The notes: a model not told the origin generated them from the sequence alone. A DNA stretch of 64,000 nucleotides from Gammaproteobacteria bacterium (GCA_013214945.1 JABSRT010000007.1:124001-188000), one strand, 5' to 3'; positions 8,727-17,819 are shown, numbered from the stretch's first letter. Translations and numbers: made by a program.

Positions 8727-9308
8727 TTACTCCAAAGAAAGAATGATAGTTTTGGTGGACGTGAGTTGATGGAGACTGACGGTTGTAGAATCAATGGCTA
8801 GTACTTTATAGTCATTAATCAATTGACCTACGCTGGTGATCTGACCATTTAAAATCGCAAACTTAGTGGTATTAGCCACGACAAAACCAGTCAGTTGAGG
8901 GATTGCGTCGGCGCTAGGTTGTGATGTTAATGCTGAACTTGCTTGAATCTTTTTATTGGTCGGCATGGTTACAACAATCGTTGTTGATTGGCTAGTCGTT
9001 GCTGGCTTACTTATGGCGTTAAATTCTGAAAATGGATCACGCATCGGAGCATTGTTCCAAACCAGTTGGTTAATTGCGACTTCGCCACCGGAGTTGGGCC
9101 GAGATGGGGACTGTAGAGCAGGGGAGTGCTCAGCAGGAAACCGCTCAGCAGTATAGGCCGTTGCAGCGGGCTCTGCTGCAATTATTGTGCTGTCGCTCGA
9201 GACGGCTATTTCATCGCCAAAATAAGGTGATAGCTGGTGTAGTACATAATAAAGTGCCAGCATCACCAAGCCTAAAATAAACCACTTATTATTGATTAAA
9301 CGGGACAT
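8727..9308 (-). CDS. PilP/GspC/MshK-like periplasmic protein, 193 aa
   Basis: One N-terminal membrane helix (about 11-27) is followed by a long low-complexity periplasmic linker. A short C-terminal beta domain (about 140-193) contains LTGFVVANTTKFAILNGQ and VGQLINDYKVLAID. This pattern matches PilP, GspC homology regions and MshK, which bridge the inner platform to the secretin. The gene lies directly before the secretin and overlaps the PilO-like gene by 20 bases. The assignment rests on layout and the C-terminal motif, because sequence conservation in this family is low. Confidence 0.7.
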   Translation of the reverse strand: MSRLINNKWFILGLVMLALYYVLHQLSPYFGDEIAVSSDSTIIAAEPAATAYTAERFPAEHSPALQSPSRPNSGGEVAINQLVWNNAPMRDPFSEFNAISKPATTSQSTTIVVTMPTNKKIQASSALTSQPSADAIPQLTGFVVANTTKFAILNGQITSVGQLINDYKVLAIDSTTVSLHQLTSTKTIILSLE

Positions 9309-10035
9309 CCATGCCCTCCTCTTGGTGCGATTTAGTGGTCGGCTCTATGGCATTTAAAATATAGGTTGAATCTTTGACCCACAAGTTAATATCTAGGGTA
9401 AAGAAAGTAACACCGTTACCATTGCTTTTAACCTTGGTGGCTAGTATTTCTAGATGGTGATGGCCTTGAATCATATTTTGGGTAAAATCGAGCATTTTAG
9501 TATACGGCGACTCATTTTTAGCTTGCTCAACGCTCAGTTGAATCTCGATTGGAAAGGAGAAGGTGTTATTGAGGCTTAATTTAGCGGCATCACCGATTAA
9601 ATAAGTCATTTTAATCTTTAATGATTGAGCATAATCGCTTTGTTCAATCAACCACTGCGCTAACTGCTCAAAATTTTCAAAGATTTTAGCTTCCGCGATC
9701 GAAATATCTTGTTCAATTTTATTAAACTCGTCTTCTGACCATTTTCTATACTGAGATTTCACCTCAGACTCTAACTGAATTTTTTGAGATAACAGGTTCA
9801 AGTTGGTATGAATAACAGGCAGCCTAATCTCTAAGCTCCAATAAAGAAAAAAAATCTGAACCACGAATATGACGATATAAAGTATTCGCCCGACCGGAGT
9901 TTCGAAAACAACTTTTCCAGCGTTATCCATCAGCGCACGAAAATAGATAGCGCCATCGGTTATTTTTAGCTGACGACGTTTAGAGGGAAGGGTAACTTCC
10001 TCTGGTGTTAATGGTACGTCCAACGGCATGTTCAT
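9289..10035 (-). CDS. PilO/GspM/MshJ-like inner-membrane protein, 248 aa
   Basis: A cytoplasmic N-terminus of about 45 residues is followed by one membrane helix (about 48-68) and a periplasmic coiled coil (about 75-120). A ferredoxin-like domain follows (about 130-225). This is the layout of PilO/GspM/MshJ, which pairs with the PilN/GspL-like protein in the assembly platform. The gene overlaps its upstream neighbour by 4 bases. The residues shared with PilO are few, so the call depends mainly on topology and gene order. Confidence 0.7.
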   Translation of the reverse strand: MNMPLDVPLTPEEVTLPSKRRQLKITDGAIYFRALMDNAGKVVFETPVGRILYIVIFVVQIFFLYWSLEIRLPVIHTNLNLLSQKIQLESEVKSQYRKWSEDEFNKIEQDISIAEAKIFENFEQLAQWLIEQSDYAQSLKIKMTYLIGDAAKLSLNNTFSFPIEIQLSVEQAKNESPYTKMLDFTQNMIQGHHHLEILATKVKSNGNGVTFFTLDINLWVKDSTYILNAIEPTTKSHQEEGMDVPFNQ

Positions 10036-11423
10036 TTCATTGTTCCGGTTATTTCAAAAGCAAGAGGCTGCGTGCTTAGGGCTGCACCTGCTTGTAATTG
10101 CTGGTACCAGGTCGATTTCCAACTTTTGGTAATGGTGATATTCCAAGGGGGACTTTTCATCAAACTTTCAAGGTGTTGTAAGTCAGAAGTTAGATGATTT
10201 AAACTTAATTTACTTTGCCCTTTAAGTTGGATTTCCCACTTAGCATCGACACTTAACACGCTGAGATTGGTCACTGTAAGTCCCGCGGGCATAATATCGC
10301 CAAGATGATTAACAAAAAAAATGGGTAATAAATAATGGGCATGAGACTGCAAAGTATTGAGTTTTTCTTGTTCGCGCATTCGCCTTGCTAATAAGCCTTC
10401 TATTTTGTTGCGCTCTCTTGTTAGCATGGCGATGTTTGCCGTGACAGCTTTTGAATCTATGGTTTGTTTGGTTAACATATATTCGACCCCCGAAATAATC
10501 GTACCAGTGGCTACCGAAGTCACTAACATTACCCACAATGCAACACGGTAAAAAAGTGTGCGATCAATTTTCTTTTGCGCCATCAAGGGAATAAAGTTGG
10601 CGGAACGTTGTCCTTTGAGCTTTGATACTTCACAGGCCCAATAGAATGGATCTAAACCATTGGGGTCAAAATGTAACTCTTCTTCTATTTGAGCACCAAT
10701 TTGCTCAGTAATTTGTTCAGCACCTTCGCCAATTAGCCACGTAGCAGCCACCGATTTTCTTAATTTCTGTCGGGTATAATGGATCGTTCTGTTGATGTCG
10801 GTAATAAGTCGTTGTTGGTTTGATTCATTGCCGTTGTAGGGCAGTTCCCTGACAAACAGCACCTCGCCATTGCCGCAAGTAACAACAATTTCAGTTCTTT
10901 GTTTAAACAGTGCGGTGAGCACTAATATATCGTCGTCTTTGGCCCGATATGACTCGGTGATAGACGAAACAACTTCGGTCAGTGGCACCAGTTGGCGCGG
11001 GGTTAAATAAAATTTCTGACATAATCGTACAATAGCGTCAACCACATGCTGAGGCATAATATGGAGCAAGATGCCTTCTTCATGGTCGTTGTGCCTCGCT
11101 TCGTGATAACACCAAGCGGCTTTGTCTTCAAAGGGTTTATTTTGCAGAACTTTACGAGCTAATGACTTTTCTAGGTCGGTCTTGGACATATTTGGCACGG
11201 TAAAAAACTCGTGCGTGTGCAGATCATGCTCGTAAGTAATGGTCACCTCGCCACCTCGAGACAAATCCATATGTTCACTTGCCCCTAGCAGTGCTCGATT
11301 AAGATCTTCTAGGTTGTGCACTGGAAATGGCGCGGTCCATCTTTCTAGCGTAAAGCCGCGCCGTACTCTGGCGAGACGAAATTCACCATAAATCCAAGAA
11401 ATTGAAAACTTTGTCACAGCCAT
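10032..11423 (-). CDS. PilM-PilN/GspL-like assembly platform protein, 463 aa
   Basis: The N-terminal 290 residues look like an actin-like PilM/GspL cytoplasmic domain, with TKFSISWIYGEFRLARV at the start. One membrane helix (about 296-318), a coiled coil (about 325-360) and a periplasmic PilN-like domain follow. It thus combines PilM and PilN roles as GspL does. I chose ATG 11423 rather than an upstream in-frame start at 11465 because it overlaps the stop of the preceding pilin gene as TAATG, a sign of translational coupling. MshI is the closest MSHA equivalent by position. Confidence 0.75.
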   Translation of the reverse strand: MAVTKFSISWIYGEFRLARVRRGFTLERWTAPFPVHNLEDLNRALLGASEHMDLSRGGEVTITYEHDLHTHEFFTVPNMSKTDLEKSLARKVLQNKPFEDKAAWCYHEARHNDHEEGILLHIMPQHVVDAIVRLCQKFYLTPRQLVPLTEVVSSITESYRAKDDDILVLTALFKQRTEIVVTCGNGEVLFVRELPYNGNESNQQRLITDINRTIHYTRQKLRKSVAATWLIGEGAEQITEQIGAQIEEELHFDPNGLDPFYWACEVSKLKGQRSANFIPLMAQKKIDRTLFYRVALWVMLVTSVATGTIISGVEYMLTKQTIDSKAVTANIAMLTRERNKIEGLLARRMREQEKLNTLQSHAHYLLPIFFVNHLGDIMPAGLTVTNLSVLSVDAKWEIQLKGQSKLSLNHLTSDLQHLESLMKSPPWNITITKSWKSTWYQQLQAGAALSTQPLAFEITGTMK

Positions 11424-12226
11424 TACTCTGTCCAGCCCCCGTCCGTTTTGTACCGAGCAGACCAATCAGACTTAACGATATGAACGAGCTCTTTGCCTGT
11501 TGTCGAAAATAATGAAATTTTGGTGTTATCGATAACATAACGGGTAAGGCTGGTTTCTACGCCATCAGTGGCCGCTAAAATTGGATATGTTGTGCCCGCT
11601 TCCAATTGAAAATATGGCTGACTGATATGTTGATTACTGAGTAATATACGATGAAATTTATTGGTGAAATTTAAGCGCTGAATTTTTAAATCTGAGCTTT
11701 CAACGAGGGTAGCGGTACTTGTTTGATCCCAAATAGCATTAAATACTGACGCCGTATTAGCCACTGCTGCAACGTTGTTACTAAGGTCAGAAATGAGTAT
11801 TGCCCGGGGAGAGTTGGGGCGGTTTTGTAAACCGTAATTTTGGCTATGCCCCTGAAATACAGCATCAGTGGTGGTAAAAAAACGTGGGTCAAAAATCAAT
11901 CGGCGGCGATAATTTAGGGCATTAAACTCAATGTCTGTCGCCGAAAAATCACTGCTAGTTTGCACTGCCGCTACCCACGAACTGGTCACTGCTGTTGGCA
12001 TCGATTTTTTTATCACAACCGACAGTACGATACTTTGGCCGATGCTAGACAAGTTTTTAACTTCGACATCGGCCCGGGCACGTTTAATGGCATCAAAAAT
12101 GTTGGGGACAAGGGCGCCAGCAAGCATCGCTATAATGGCCATCACGGCGATTAACTCGAGCAAGGTAAAACCGCGGCTCTTATGGCAAGGGCGTTGCTGG
12201 GTGTTATTTACAGCGTTATCTGTCAT
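11423..12226 (-). CDS. type IV pilin / pseudopilin-like protein, 267 aa
   Basis: The class III signal is clear: a basic leader ending in KSRG, then FTLLELIAVMAIIAMLAGALVP with the conserved Glu at mature position 5. The remaining 220 residues are larger than a typical minor pseudopilin and lack obvious paired cysteines. It overlaps the GspF-like gene by 4 bases and the PilM/N-like gene by 3. It may be a minor pilin or tip subunit. Processing would need a prepilin peptidase encoded elsewhere, since none is in the window. Confidence 0.85.
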   Translation of the reverse strand: MTDNAVNNTQQRPCHKSRGFTLLELIAVMAIIAMLAGALVPNIFDAIKRARADVEVKNLSSIGQSIVLSVVIKKSMPTAVTSSWVAAVQTSSDFSATDIEFNALNYRRRLIFDPRFFTTTDAVFQGHSQNYGLQNRPNSPRAILISDLSNNVAAVANTASVFNAIWDQTSTATLVESSDLKIQRLNFTNKFHRILLSNQHISQPYFQLEAGTTYPILAATDGVETSLTRYVIDNTKISLFSTTGKELVHIVKSDWSARYKTDGGWTE

Positions 12227-13458
12227 CGCGCTCCCCCGATGCCAGACATCAGGCTAAACATGGGTAAAAAAACCGCGCCGCCAATCAAGCCAACAATAAT
12301 TATCATGATGACCATAACCATTGGTTCTAATACTGAAAACACCCGTTTTATTTGACGTGGAATTTCTTTATCAAATCGAATAGATACGTATTTTAATGAA
12401 TTATCCAACCGACCTGTTTCTTCGCCAACGACGATCATTCGTAAGACAATCGGTGAAATAATTTGGTGCTTGCGCAGTCCCTCGGTCATTTGTTTGCCTT
12501 CATTAACTGATATTTCTGCTTCCTTAACCGCCAGTGCCATTAAACGGTTGCCGACCAAGCCGTGACACAGTTTTAATGCCTCGAGTATCGGTACACCGGC
12601 TTTAAGTAGTAAGCCTAAATTGTGGCAAAAACGCGACTGCACAATAAGGCGGTTGAGCTTGCCAAAGACCGGCAGATTCAAAATTAATTTATCGGTAAAT
12701 AGGCCAAAGCCAGGGATATGTGCTGGGCCTTTTTTGAATAATAAAACGATAACAACGGGGCAGAGCAAAATTAACCACCAATATTCTGTGGTAAATTCAC
12801 CGATCTTAACCACCACTCGAGTGAGCAAAGGTAATTCCAAATTCAAACTTTCAAATATCATGCTAAATCGTGGCACGACAAACGAAAACATTAAGAAAAT
12901 TAATCCTAATACTGCAGAAGCTATCATTATCGGATAAATGCTGGCTTGTTTAATGTCGGCCATAATTTCTTCTTGCCACTCGAGGTGATCACAGATGTCT
13001 TCGCACGACGTGGTCAAGTTGCCGCTGTACTCACCTGCTTTAATTAAGTGGGTTATTTGGCTAGAAAAAACCTTGGGGTGTTTAGTCATGGTTTGGTCAA
13101 GCGTGTTGCCGGCTTCGATGTTAACTTGTAAATCACGCAGTACTTGAGAGAAATTCTCATCTGGAGTTTCTTGGGCAATCGCCATAATTGCAGTCGCAAC
13201 GGGTATGCCCGCTGCAAGCATGGAATGTAGGCCATTGAAAAAATCTATTAGCTCTTTACGAGGTACTTTTTTATCGCTAAATTTGTTCTTTTTTGCTTTA
13301 TTTAGCGCGTTCTTTTCACCCGTATTTTCGCTAGATTCTATAAGCCAATAGCCAATATCATTAACCCGAATTTCTAATGCCTGCTCAGAGTCAGCTGACA
13401 TGATCCCGTTAACCTGATGACCTTTAGCATCTATTGCCCGGTAATTAAAATCAGCCAT
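12223..13458 (-). CDS. GspF/PilC/MshG-type inner-membrane platform protein, 411 aa
   Basis: The protein has two copies of the T2SSF domain. The first (about 72-195) contains FFNGLHSMLAAGIPVATA; the second (about 278-400) contains FCHNLGLLLKAGVPILEAL. Three membrane helices lie near 173-195, 224-244 and 378-402. The length matches the family. It overlaps the upstream ATPase gene by 8 bases and the following pilin gene by 4, within the same operon. It is the platform on which the ATPase drives pilin assembly. Confidence 0.92.
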   Translation of the reverse strand: MADFNYRAIDAKGHQVNGIMSADSEQALEIRVNDIGYWLIESSENTGEKNALNKAKKNKFSDKKVPRKELIDFFNGLHSMLAAGIPVATAIMAIAQETPDENFSQVLRDLQVNIEAGNTLDQTMTKHPKVFSSQITHLIKAGEYSGNLTTSCEDICDHLEWQEEIMADIKQASIYPIMIASAVLGLIFLMFSFVVPRFSMIFESLNLELPLLTRVVVKIGEFTTEYWWLILLCPVVIVLLFKKGPAHIPGFGLFTDKLILNLPVFGKLNRLIVQSRFCHNLGLLLKAGVPILEALKLCHGLVGNRLMALAVKEAEISVNEGKQMTEGLRKHQIISPIVLRMIVVGEETGRLDNSLKYVSIRFDKEIPRQIKRVFSVLEPMVMVIMIIIVGLIGGAVFLPMFSLMSGIGGAR

Positions 13459-15130
13459 TACTTACCAGCCGAATGACTTCATCAACCGTGGTTAAGCCTT
13501 GTGCAGCTTTAGCTAAGCCATCTTCAAGCATCGAGGTCATGCCATTTTCTCGGGCAATTTGCTCGATTTCATAAACCGACGCATTTTCGATTATTGGGTT
13601 GTGCATCGATTCATTAATCGACATAACCTCGTAAATAGCTAGGCGTCCTTTATACCCTGAATCACCACAGTGCTGGCAACCAACAGCTTGATACAATATT
13701 GCTGACTGTGGCAGTAAATGAGCAATATTATAATCTTGGATAGTATTGGCTATATTATCGCTTGGCTTTTTACAGTGAATGCAAAGTTTCCTGACTAACC
13801 GCTGCCCGATGGCAGCGTTGAGTGCTGGCGGTAATAAATAGCGTTCTATGCCCATATCAATAAGACGAGGTATCACGCCTGCCGCAGTATTGGTGTGCAA
13901 GGTTGCTAACACCAAATGACCTGTTAGCGCTGCCCGTATTGCTAGCTCTGCGGTTTCTAAATCACGAATTTCACCAATCAAAATCACATCAGGATCTTGG
14001 CGCAACAAGGCTTTTAACCCCGTGGCAAAGTCCATACCCATCTCCGAATTAATCTGGGTTTGACGGATTTCTGGTAATGAATATTCGATCGGATCTTCTA
14101 AGGTAAATACGCTACGGGTTTCGGTATCAATCAGGCTAAGCGCAGTGTAAAGGGTGCTTGTTTTACCGCTGCCAGTTGGTCCAGTAATTAGCACCATGCC
14201 ATATGACTGATGCATCAAGTGGGTGAATAGGGTTTTGTCTTTATCGGAAAAACCGAGCCAGTCGAGCGATAACTTTACGTTACCGGCATCAAGAATACGC
14301 ATCACAATGCTTTCACCATGACTAGTGGGTAAGGTTGATACTCTTAAGTCAATTGCTTTGCTGCCGTATTTAAAATGAATGCGGCCATCTTGAGGTATCC
14401 GCTTCTCGGAGATATTTAAGTTAGCTATTAATTTTATACGTGACGTTAACGCTGGTATCAAGGTGGCTGGCACTAAAAATTCAGTATGCAATACCCCATC
14501 AATTCTAAACCTTATTCGCGCAACATTTTCTCCCGGCTCAAGGTGGATATCAGCCGCACCTTTTTTTATGCCGTAGGCAATAACTTGATTCGCAAGGCGC
14601 ACCATTGGCGATTCATTCTCTGCGCCTTCATCGTTAGCGCTAATGCCGTGTGCCATTAAAATATCAATGGTTTTACTAATTGATTGGTCTTGGGAATAAT
14701 GTTGTTCTACCGCTGCTAATACCGTGCTTTGTGACGCCGAAACGACTTTAACCGTGAAGCCAGTTATTCGCTCGATAGCGTCTATAGCAACAACATTAAA
14801 AGCATCGGCAAAAGCGACTGTTAATACCCCATCAGTAAACTCAAGCGGGATTAACTTATGCTTTATCGCTTCTTTGTGGGGGATTAGGCTCAAGACATCG
14901 GGATCAATTGATATATTGATCAGGTCGACAACTTCCGTTTTACTCTGATGCGCTAACGTATCTGTTAGCGCGTCTGCACTAATAAATCCTAACTCAATCA
15001 GCACTTCGCCCAGCATTAAGCCTTGTCTTTTTTGTTCGCGACGGGCTAAATTTAGCTGTATTTCTGATACTAATCCTTCATCCAAGACTAGTTGGCCAAG
15101 CGATTTTCTACCTTGAGTTTGTGTATCCAA
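13451..15130 (-). CDS. GspE/PilB/MshE-type assembly ATPase, 559 aa
   Basis: This is a hexameric ATPase powering pilin extraction. The core has Walker A GPTGSGKTSTLY, an Asp box, a Walker B-like DPDVILIGEIRD, and a His box. A zinc site of two CxxC pairs is also visible (CIHC and CQHC). The N-terminus has two consecutive motifs of the MshEN type: LGQLVLDEG (11-19) with Q33, and LGEVLIELG (40-48) with Q62. In MshE this double motif binds c-di-GMP. The first copy has Val in place of the usual Leu and Ser in place of Arg, so binding is plausible but not certain. It is the second gene of the operon. Confidence 0.93.
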   Translation of the reverse strand: MDTQTQGRKSLGQLVLDEGLVSEIQLNLARREQKRQGLMLGEVLIELGFISADALTDTLAHQSKTEVVDLINISIDPDVLSLIPHKEAIKHKLIPLEFTDGVLTVAFADAFNVVAIDAIERITGFTVKVVSASQSTVLAAVEQHYSQDQSISKTIDILMAHGISANDEGAENESPMVRLANQVIAYGIKKGAADIHLEPGENVARIRFRIDGVLHTEFLVPATLIPALTSRIKLIANLNISEKRIPQDGRIHFKYGSKAIDLRVSTLPTSHGESIVMRILDAGNVKLSLDWLGFSDKDKTLFTHLMHQSYGMVLITGPTGSGKTSTLYTALSLIDTETRSVFTLEDPIEYSLPEIRQTQINSEMGMDFATGLKALLRQDPDVILIGEIRDLETAELAIRAALTGHLVLATLHTNTAAGVIPRLIDMGIERYLLPPALNAAIGQRLVRKLCIHCKKPSDNIANTIQDYNIAHLLPQSAILYQAVGCQHCGDSGYKGRLAIYEVMSINESMHNPIIENASVYEIEQIARENGMTSMLEDGLAKAAQGLTTVDEVIRLVSNG

Positions 15131-15240
15131 TATCTACTCCATCCATGGGAATTATCGCAGCGAAATCGGTGGTCTTTAGTTTAACTATTAATAGCTCTGC
15201 TAGCTCATTGGGTTAATCTATATAAGTTAATCGAAAGGTT

Positions 15241-15262
15241 GCAGTCATCATTGGATGACCGC
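15241..15262 (-). terminator. hairpin between pilin and ATPase genes
   Basis: GCAGTCATC (15241-15249) pairs with GATGACCGC (15254-15262), with one G-U-type mismatch. It lies just after the pilin stop in the 157-base gap before the ATPase gene. It may attenuate or process the message so that the first gene, a pilin, is made in excess. No strong U tract follows. Confidence 0.45.
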
Positions 15263-15287
15263 GAGCCGTATTAATATTCAGCTAATA

Positions 15288-15908
15288 TTAGACCGTGGTG
15301 ATGCAGTACAACAAGATAGTTGCATGATCGCTGCCAGAGCCATAGCGTTTAATTTTTCCAGCAGCTTGCCAACGGTCGTCGCCGGTTGTTATGCCACCGT
15401 CACCATCAATAATGTTGCTTATTTTTTCTGCGACTTTATCGCTGATATAGTCAGCTCGATAAACTAAAAAAGTACCATCTCTAGTGCCATCGCCATCAAT
15501 ATCGCAAGTGTAGTTGACATCAGCAGTCGCAATAACATCTTGGTTAGCACCTTTGACAATTTGGTGGGTTAACTCGCGATCGAGATAAGGACCATTCCAA
15601 CCCGGTATTGCTAGCCCAGTACCATTGGCATCGTTGACCATTAAATTATGATATGCAGAATTGGTACTTGTTGGAACATGTCTTGGCCATTTCCCGGTAT
15701 CTTTATAATACCGAGCGACGGCGAGTTTTAATTCGTGAATTTCTTGAACGTAAGCCGAGACCTTGGCATCTTCGATTGCTTCAAAAATTGGTGGGGCTGC
15801 GGCCGACGCTAATATGGCAATAACCGCCATTACCCCGATCATTTCCATTAGGGTAAAACCTAACTGTTTAGATTTTATAGCGTTAGCTTTGTTTGAATTG
15901 TGCTTCAT
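15288..15908 (-). CDS. major pilin / GspG-like protein, 206 aa
   Basis: A leader ending KQLG is followed by FTLMEMIGVMAVIAILASAAAP, a canonical prepilin cleavage and N-terminal helix with Glu5. The C-terminal domain contains KLAVARYYKDTGKWPRH and GPYLDRE, as in GspG/major pseudopilins, and a DIDGDGTRDG stretch that could bind calcium. I chose the ATG at 15908 over an upstream ATG at 15920 because GGAG lies at the right distance before it. It is the first gene of the operon and is separated from the next by a 157-base gap with a hairpin. Confidence 0.88.
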   Translation of the reverse strand: MKHNSNKANAIKSKQLGFTLMEMIGVMAVIAILASAAAPPIFEAIEDAKVSAYVQEIHELKLAVARYYKDTGKWPRHVPTSTNSAYHNLMVNDANGTGLAIPGWNGPYLDRELTHQIVKGANQDVIATADVNYTCDIDGDGTRDGTFLVYRADYISDKVAEKISNIIDGDGGITTGDDRWQAAGKIKRYGSGSDHATILLYCITTV

Positions 15909-16088
15909 GTGACACTCCATTGTTTTAAAAATCCTTTAATACAACTCTATGTTTTTATTTCAACAAAGTGAAGTAATTTAGCGTTGGAAAGAGCACAAAA
16001 AGTGATACTTTCAGCTGATTACTTATTTCGGATATAAAGATCGATTGGTCTAATCAACGCGCTGAGTGGGGCGAGAAAAACAAAAAGA

Positions 16089-16108
16089 AACCCGCTCGAT
16101 GGCGGGTT
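16089..16108 (-). terminator. rho-independent terminator of the nidogen/PEP-CTERM gene
   Basis: AACCCGC (16089-16095) pairs perfectly with GCGGGTT (16102-16108) around TCGATG. On the minus strand a TTTCTTTTTGTTTTT tract follows. It sits 26 bases past the stop of the gene ending at 16134. Confidence 0.85.
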
Positions 16109-16133
16109 TTATCAATGCTATGCCATTAACCAA

Positions 16134-16968
16134 TTACTGCTGCTTGCGCTGGGTTAAACGAAGGCCAAATAATCCCATTGCCATTAAAAATATTGTGGCA
16201 GGCACGGGCACCGATGTCGTTGGTAGTGGAATTACCGGCGCTAACTGTCGATCAAACCATAAATATTGGTTTTCTAGCACAGAATTTAAACCTGCTGTGA
16301 GCGAACTGGCCAGTTCGACACTGTTGCCTGCGCCATCACCAAAGCCAATGGCAGACACTTCATTGGTGTCAGTTGCGTCCCAGCCCATGGTTTGATAAAA
16401 GAAACCTATACTTCCTTCAGTTGCATCTACGGCGTAGTTGTCACCACGTAGTACCAACTGAAAGCTGTTGGTTGGATCGGAATGAGAGTCATACCAACCG
16501 ACATTATTCCAAGTAACAACTAATTGCTTATCGGTTAAGTTGTAATAAACCACGTCGGAAGCGCGGGTGTCGACATCGCCGAAAAAAGGCGAAATGATCG
16601 GTGCATTAGCACCGGTCGGTCCGGTTGGAACGAAAGCGGAGATACCACTTTCGAAGCTAATGTTACCGTTATTATTGATGAAGAGGCTCGAATAAGTTTC
16701 GCCAAAAAACGTCACATCAAAGCCTAAATCCAAACTCATGAAACCGTCATCATTGCGGCCGTCGGCTTGGCCAACATTCGCTGAGCTGCCACCCCCGGTG
16801 GTAACGATATTAGCACCCAAATCGTTGGTATAGTAACCATCGGTTGTATAAACGTCTGGCCGAACTATTTAAGACCGAATCGGGGATGACCGAAGCGTGA
16901 AAAACGCCGCTAACCAGCAATAAACAGCTTGCCGACATGGTGACTACTGATCTACATGTTGTTTTTAT
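16134..16968 (-). pseudogene. nidogen-domain, PEP-CTERM-type secreted protein, apparently broken
   Basis: The clear frame (16134-about 16870) contains a NIDO-type domain, with LGFDVTFFGETYSSLFINNN, SPFFGDVDTR and VTWNNVGWYD. It ends in a PEP-CTERM-like tail: VPVPATIFLMAMGLFG then basic residues. Upstream in this frame is a TAA near 16870 with no ATG between. A second frame (ATG 16938) encodes a hydrophobic signal peptide, SASCLLLVSGVFHAS, then VIPDSVLNSS, which would join naturally to RPDVYTTDGYYTNDLGAN after a one-base shift near 16865-16875. The signal frame also reads back to ATA-AAA-ACA-ACA at 16968, where a normal ATG would be expected. The frame break and missing start suggest a pseudogene, unless there is a sequencing error. 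No exosortase gene is in the window. Confidence 0.6.
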
Positions 16969-17511
16969 TTGAGGGTTTTTATATCTGTGTAAATTATTTC
17001 GACACTTTAAAGTGGTGCTATTAAGCTTTACAGCCCACTTCAGGGGAACACATTGTAATCCCCTTACTAAAATCTGCAGTCTGGAATAAGCGCGTTAATC
17101 ATCAAATTTAGTTATTAAACTAAGAGGTAAAAAATAAGGGGTATTGAATAGACGTAACGGCTGATGTCCTTACCTATTTAAACCGATTCTTGATTGTGCG
17201 TCTAAGGTGAGGGATCGGCCTTAGTAATATATTCTGGTTAAGAGCGGGCAATGAAATATCCACATTGTTATTTGTACATTCTATAAAGCTTAATCGTGAA
17301 TAAATAAGAGAGATTGTCACTGGTATTATATGTAGCGAGGCATTTATCATTATAATAGTAATAAAGTATTAGAAATAAAGTATTGCTAATAGATAAATGC
17401 TCAAATACAATTCGATTTTATTCGTACTATTCCCCAAGATTCAATGGGATGCTCGGCAGGATGCTTCAGCACATTTTTATTGCATCAATAATATTAAATT
17501 AAGAAGCCTGC
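16969..17511. other. long intergenic region before the chemosensory operon
   Basis: No intact gene is visible. The region holds a short relic of a Fic-family gene (about 17055-17086, minus strand) and a direct repeat AATAAAGTATT (about 17360 and 17374). A 9-bp inverted repeat is also present: GCATTTATC (17340-17348) with GATAAATGC (17392-17400). The promoter of the chemosensory operon is expected here. Confidence 0.5.
17055..17086 (-). pseudogene. short relic of a Fic-family C-terminus
   Basis: Plus-strand positions about 17055-17086 match fic positions about 791-821 at about 26 of 31 bases, including ACTAAAAT, GCAGT and AATAAGCG. On the minus strand this reads RLFQTADFSKGIT, against RLLETADFSEGIS in the intact Fic protein. 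No open frame extends on either side, so this is a leftover fragment. Confidence 0.6.
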
Positions 17512-17799
17512 ATGAGTGAAATTACAATTAAACTGCCCGTAGAATTAGATATTTCAGCCGTCGCTGATTATCACTCCCAAATATTGCTGCCGCTGATAGA
17601 CGGTGCTAGTCAACAGTCGGTACTAATCGACGCAAGTGATTTAACCCACATCGATAGCGCCGGTATTCAATTGTTGCTCGCCATAGTGCAGCACGCATCA
17701 CAGCAATACACCACACTCTCTTGGTATTCAATCCCCGATGTGCTTACTCAATGTGCAGCACAATTAGGGTTGACTGACGCATTACTTTTTAAGAAATAA
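17512..17799 (+). CDS. STAS-domain protein at head of che operon, 95 aa
   Basis: This is a single STAS domain of the anti-sigma antagonist fold. The phosphorylatable serine region is LTHIDSAGIQLL with S49. It begins the chemosensory operon, 20 bases before cheY. Stand-alone STAS proteins occur at the head of some chemosensory clusters, where their partner is unclear. A second STAS gene at 27051 sits beside a serine kinase/phosphatase, so this one could be a second client or a scaffold. That link is inference. Confidence 0.85.
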   Translation: MSEITIKLPVELDISAVADYHSQILLPLIDGASQQSVLIDASDLTHIDSAGIQLLLAIVQHASQQYTTLSWYSIPDVLTQCAAQLGLTDALLFKK

Positions 17800-17819
17800 T
17801 TGAATTATAGGGCACTCAA

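Noticed and set aside
11423-11465. Upstream start for the PilM/N-like gene
   Set aside because: It would extend the protein by 14 residues into the preceding pilin gene. The TAATG overlap at 11423 gives a normal coupled start.
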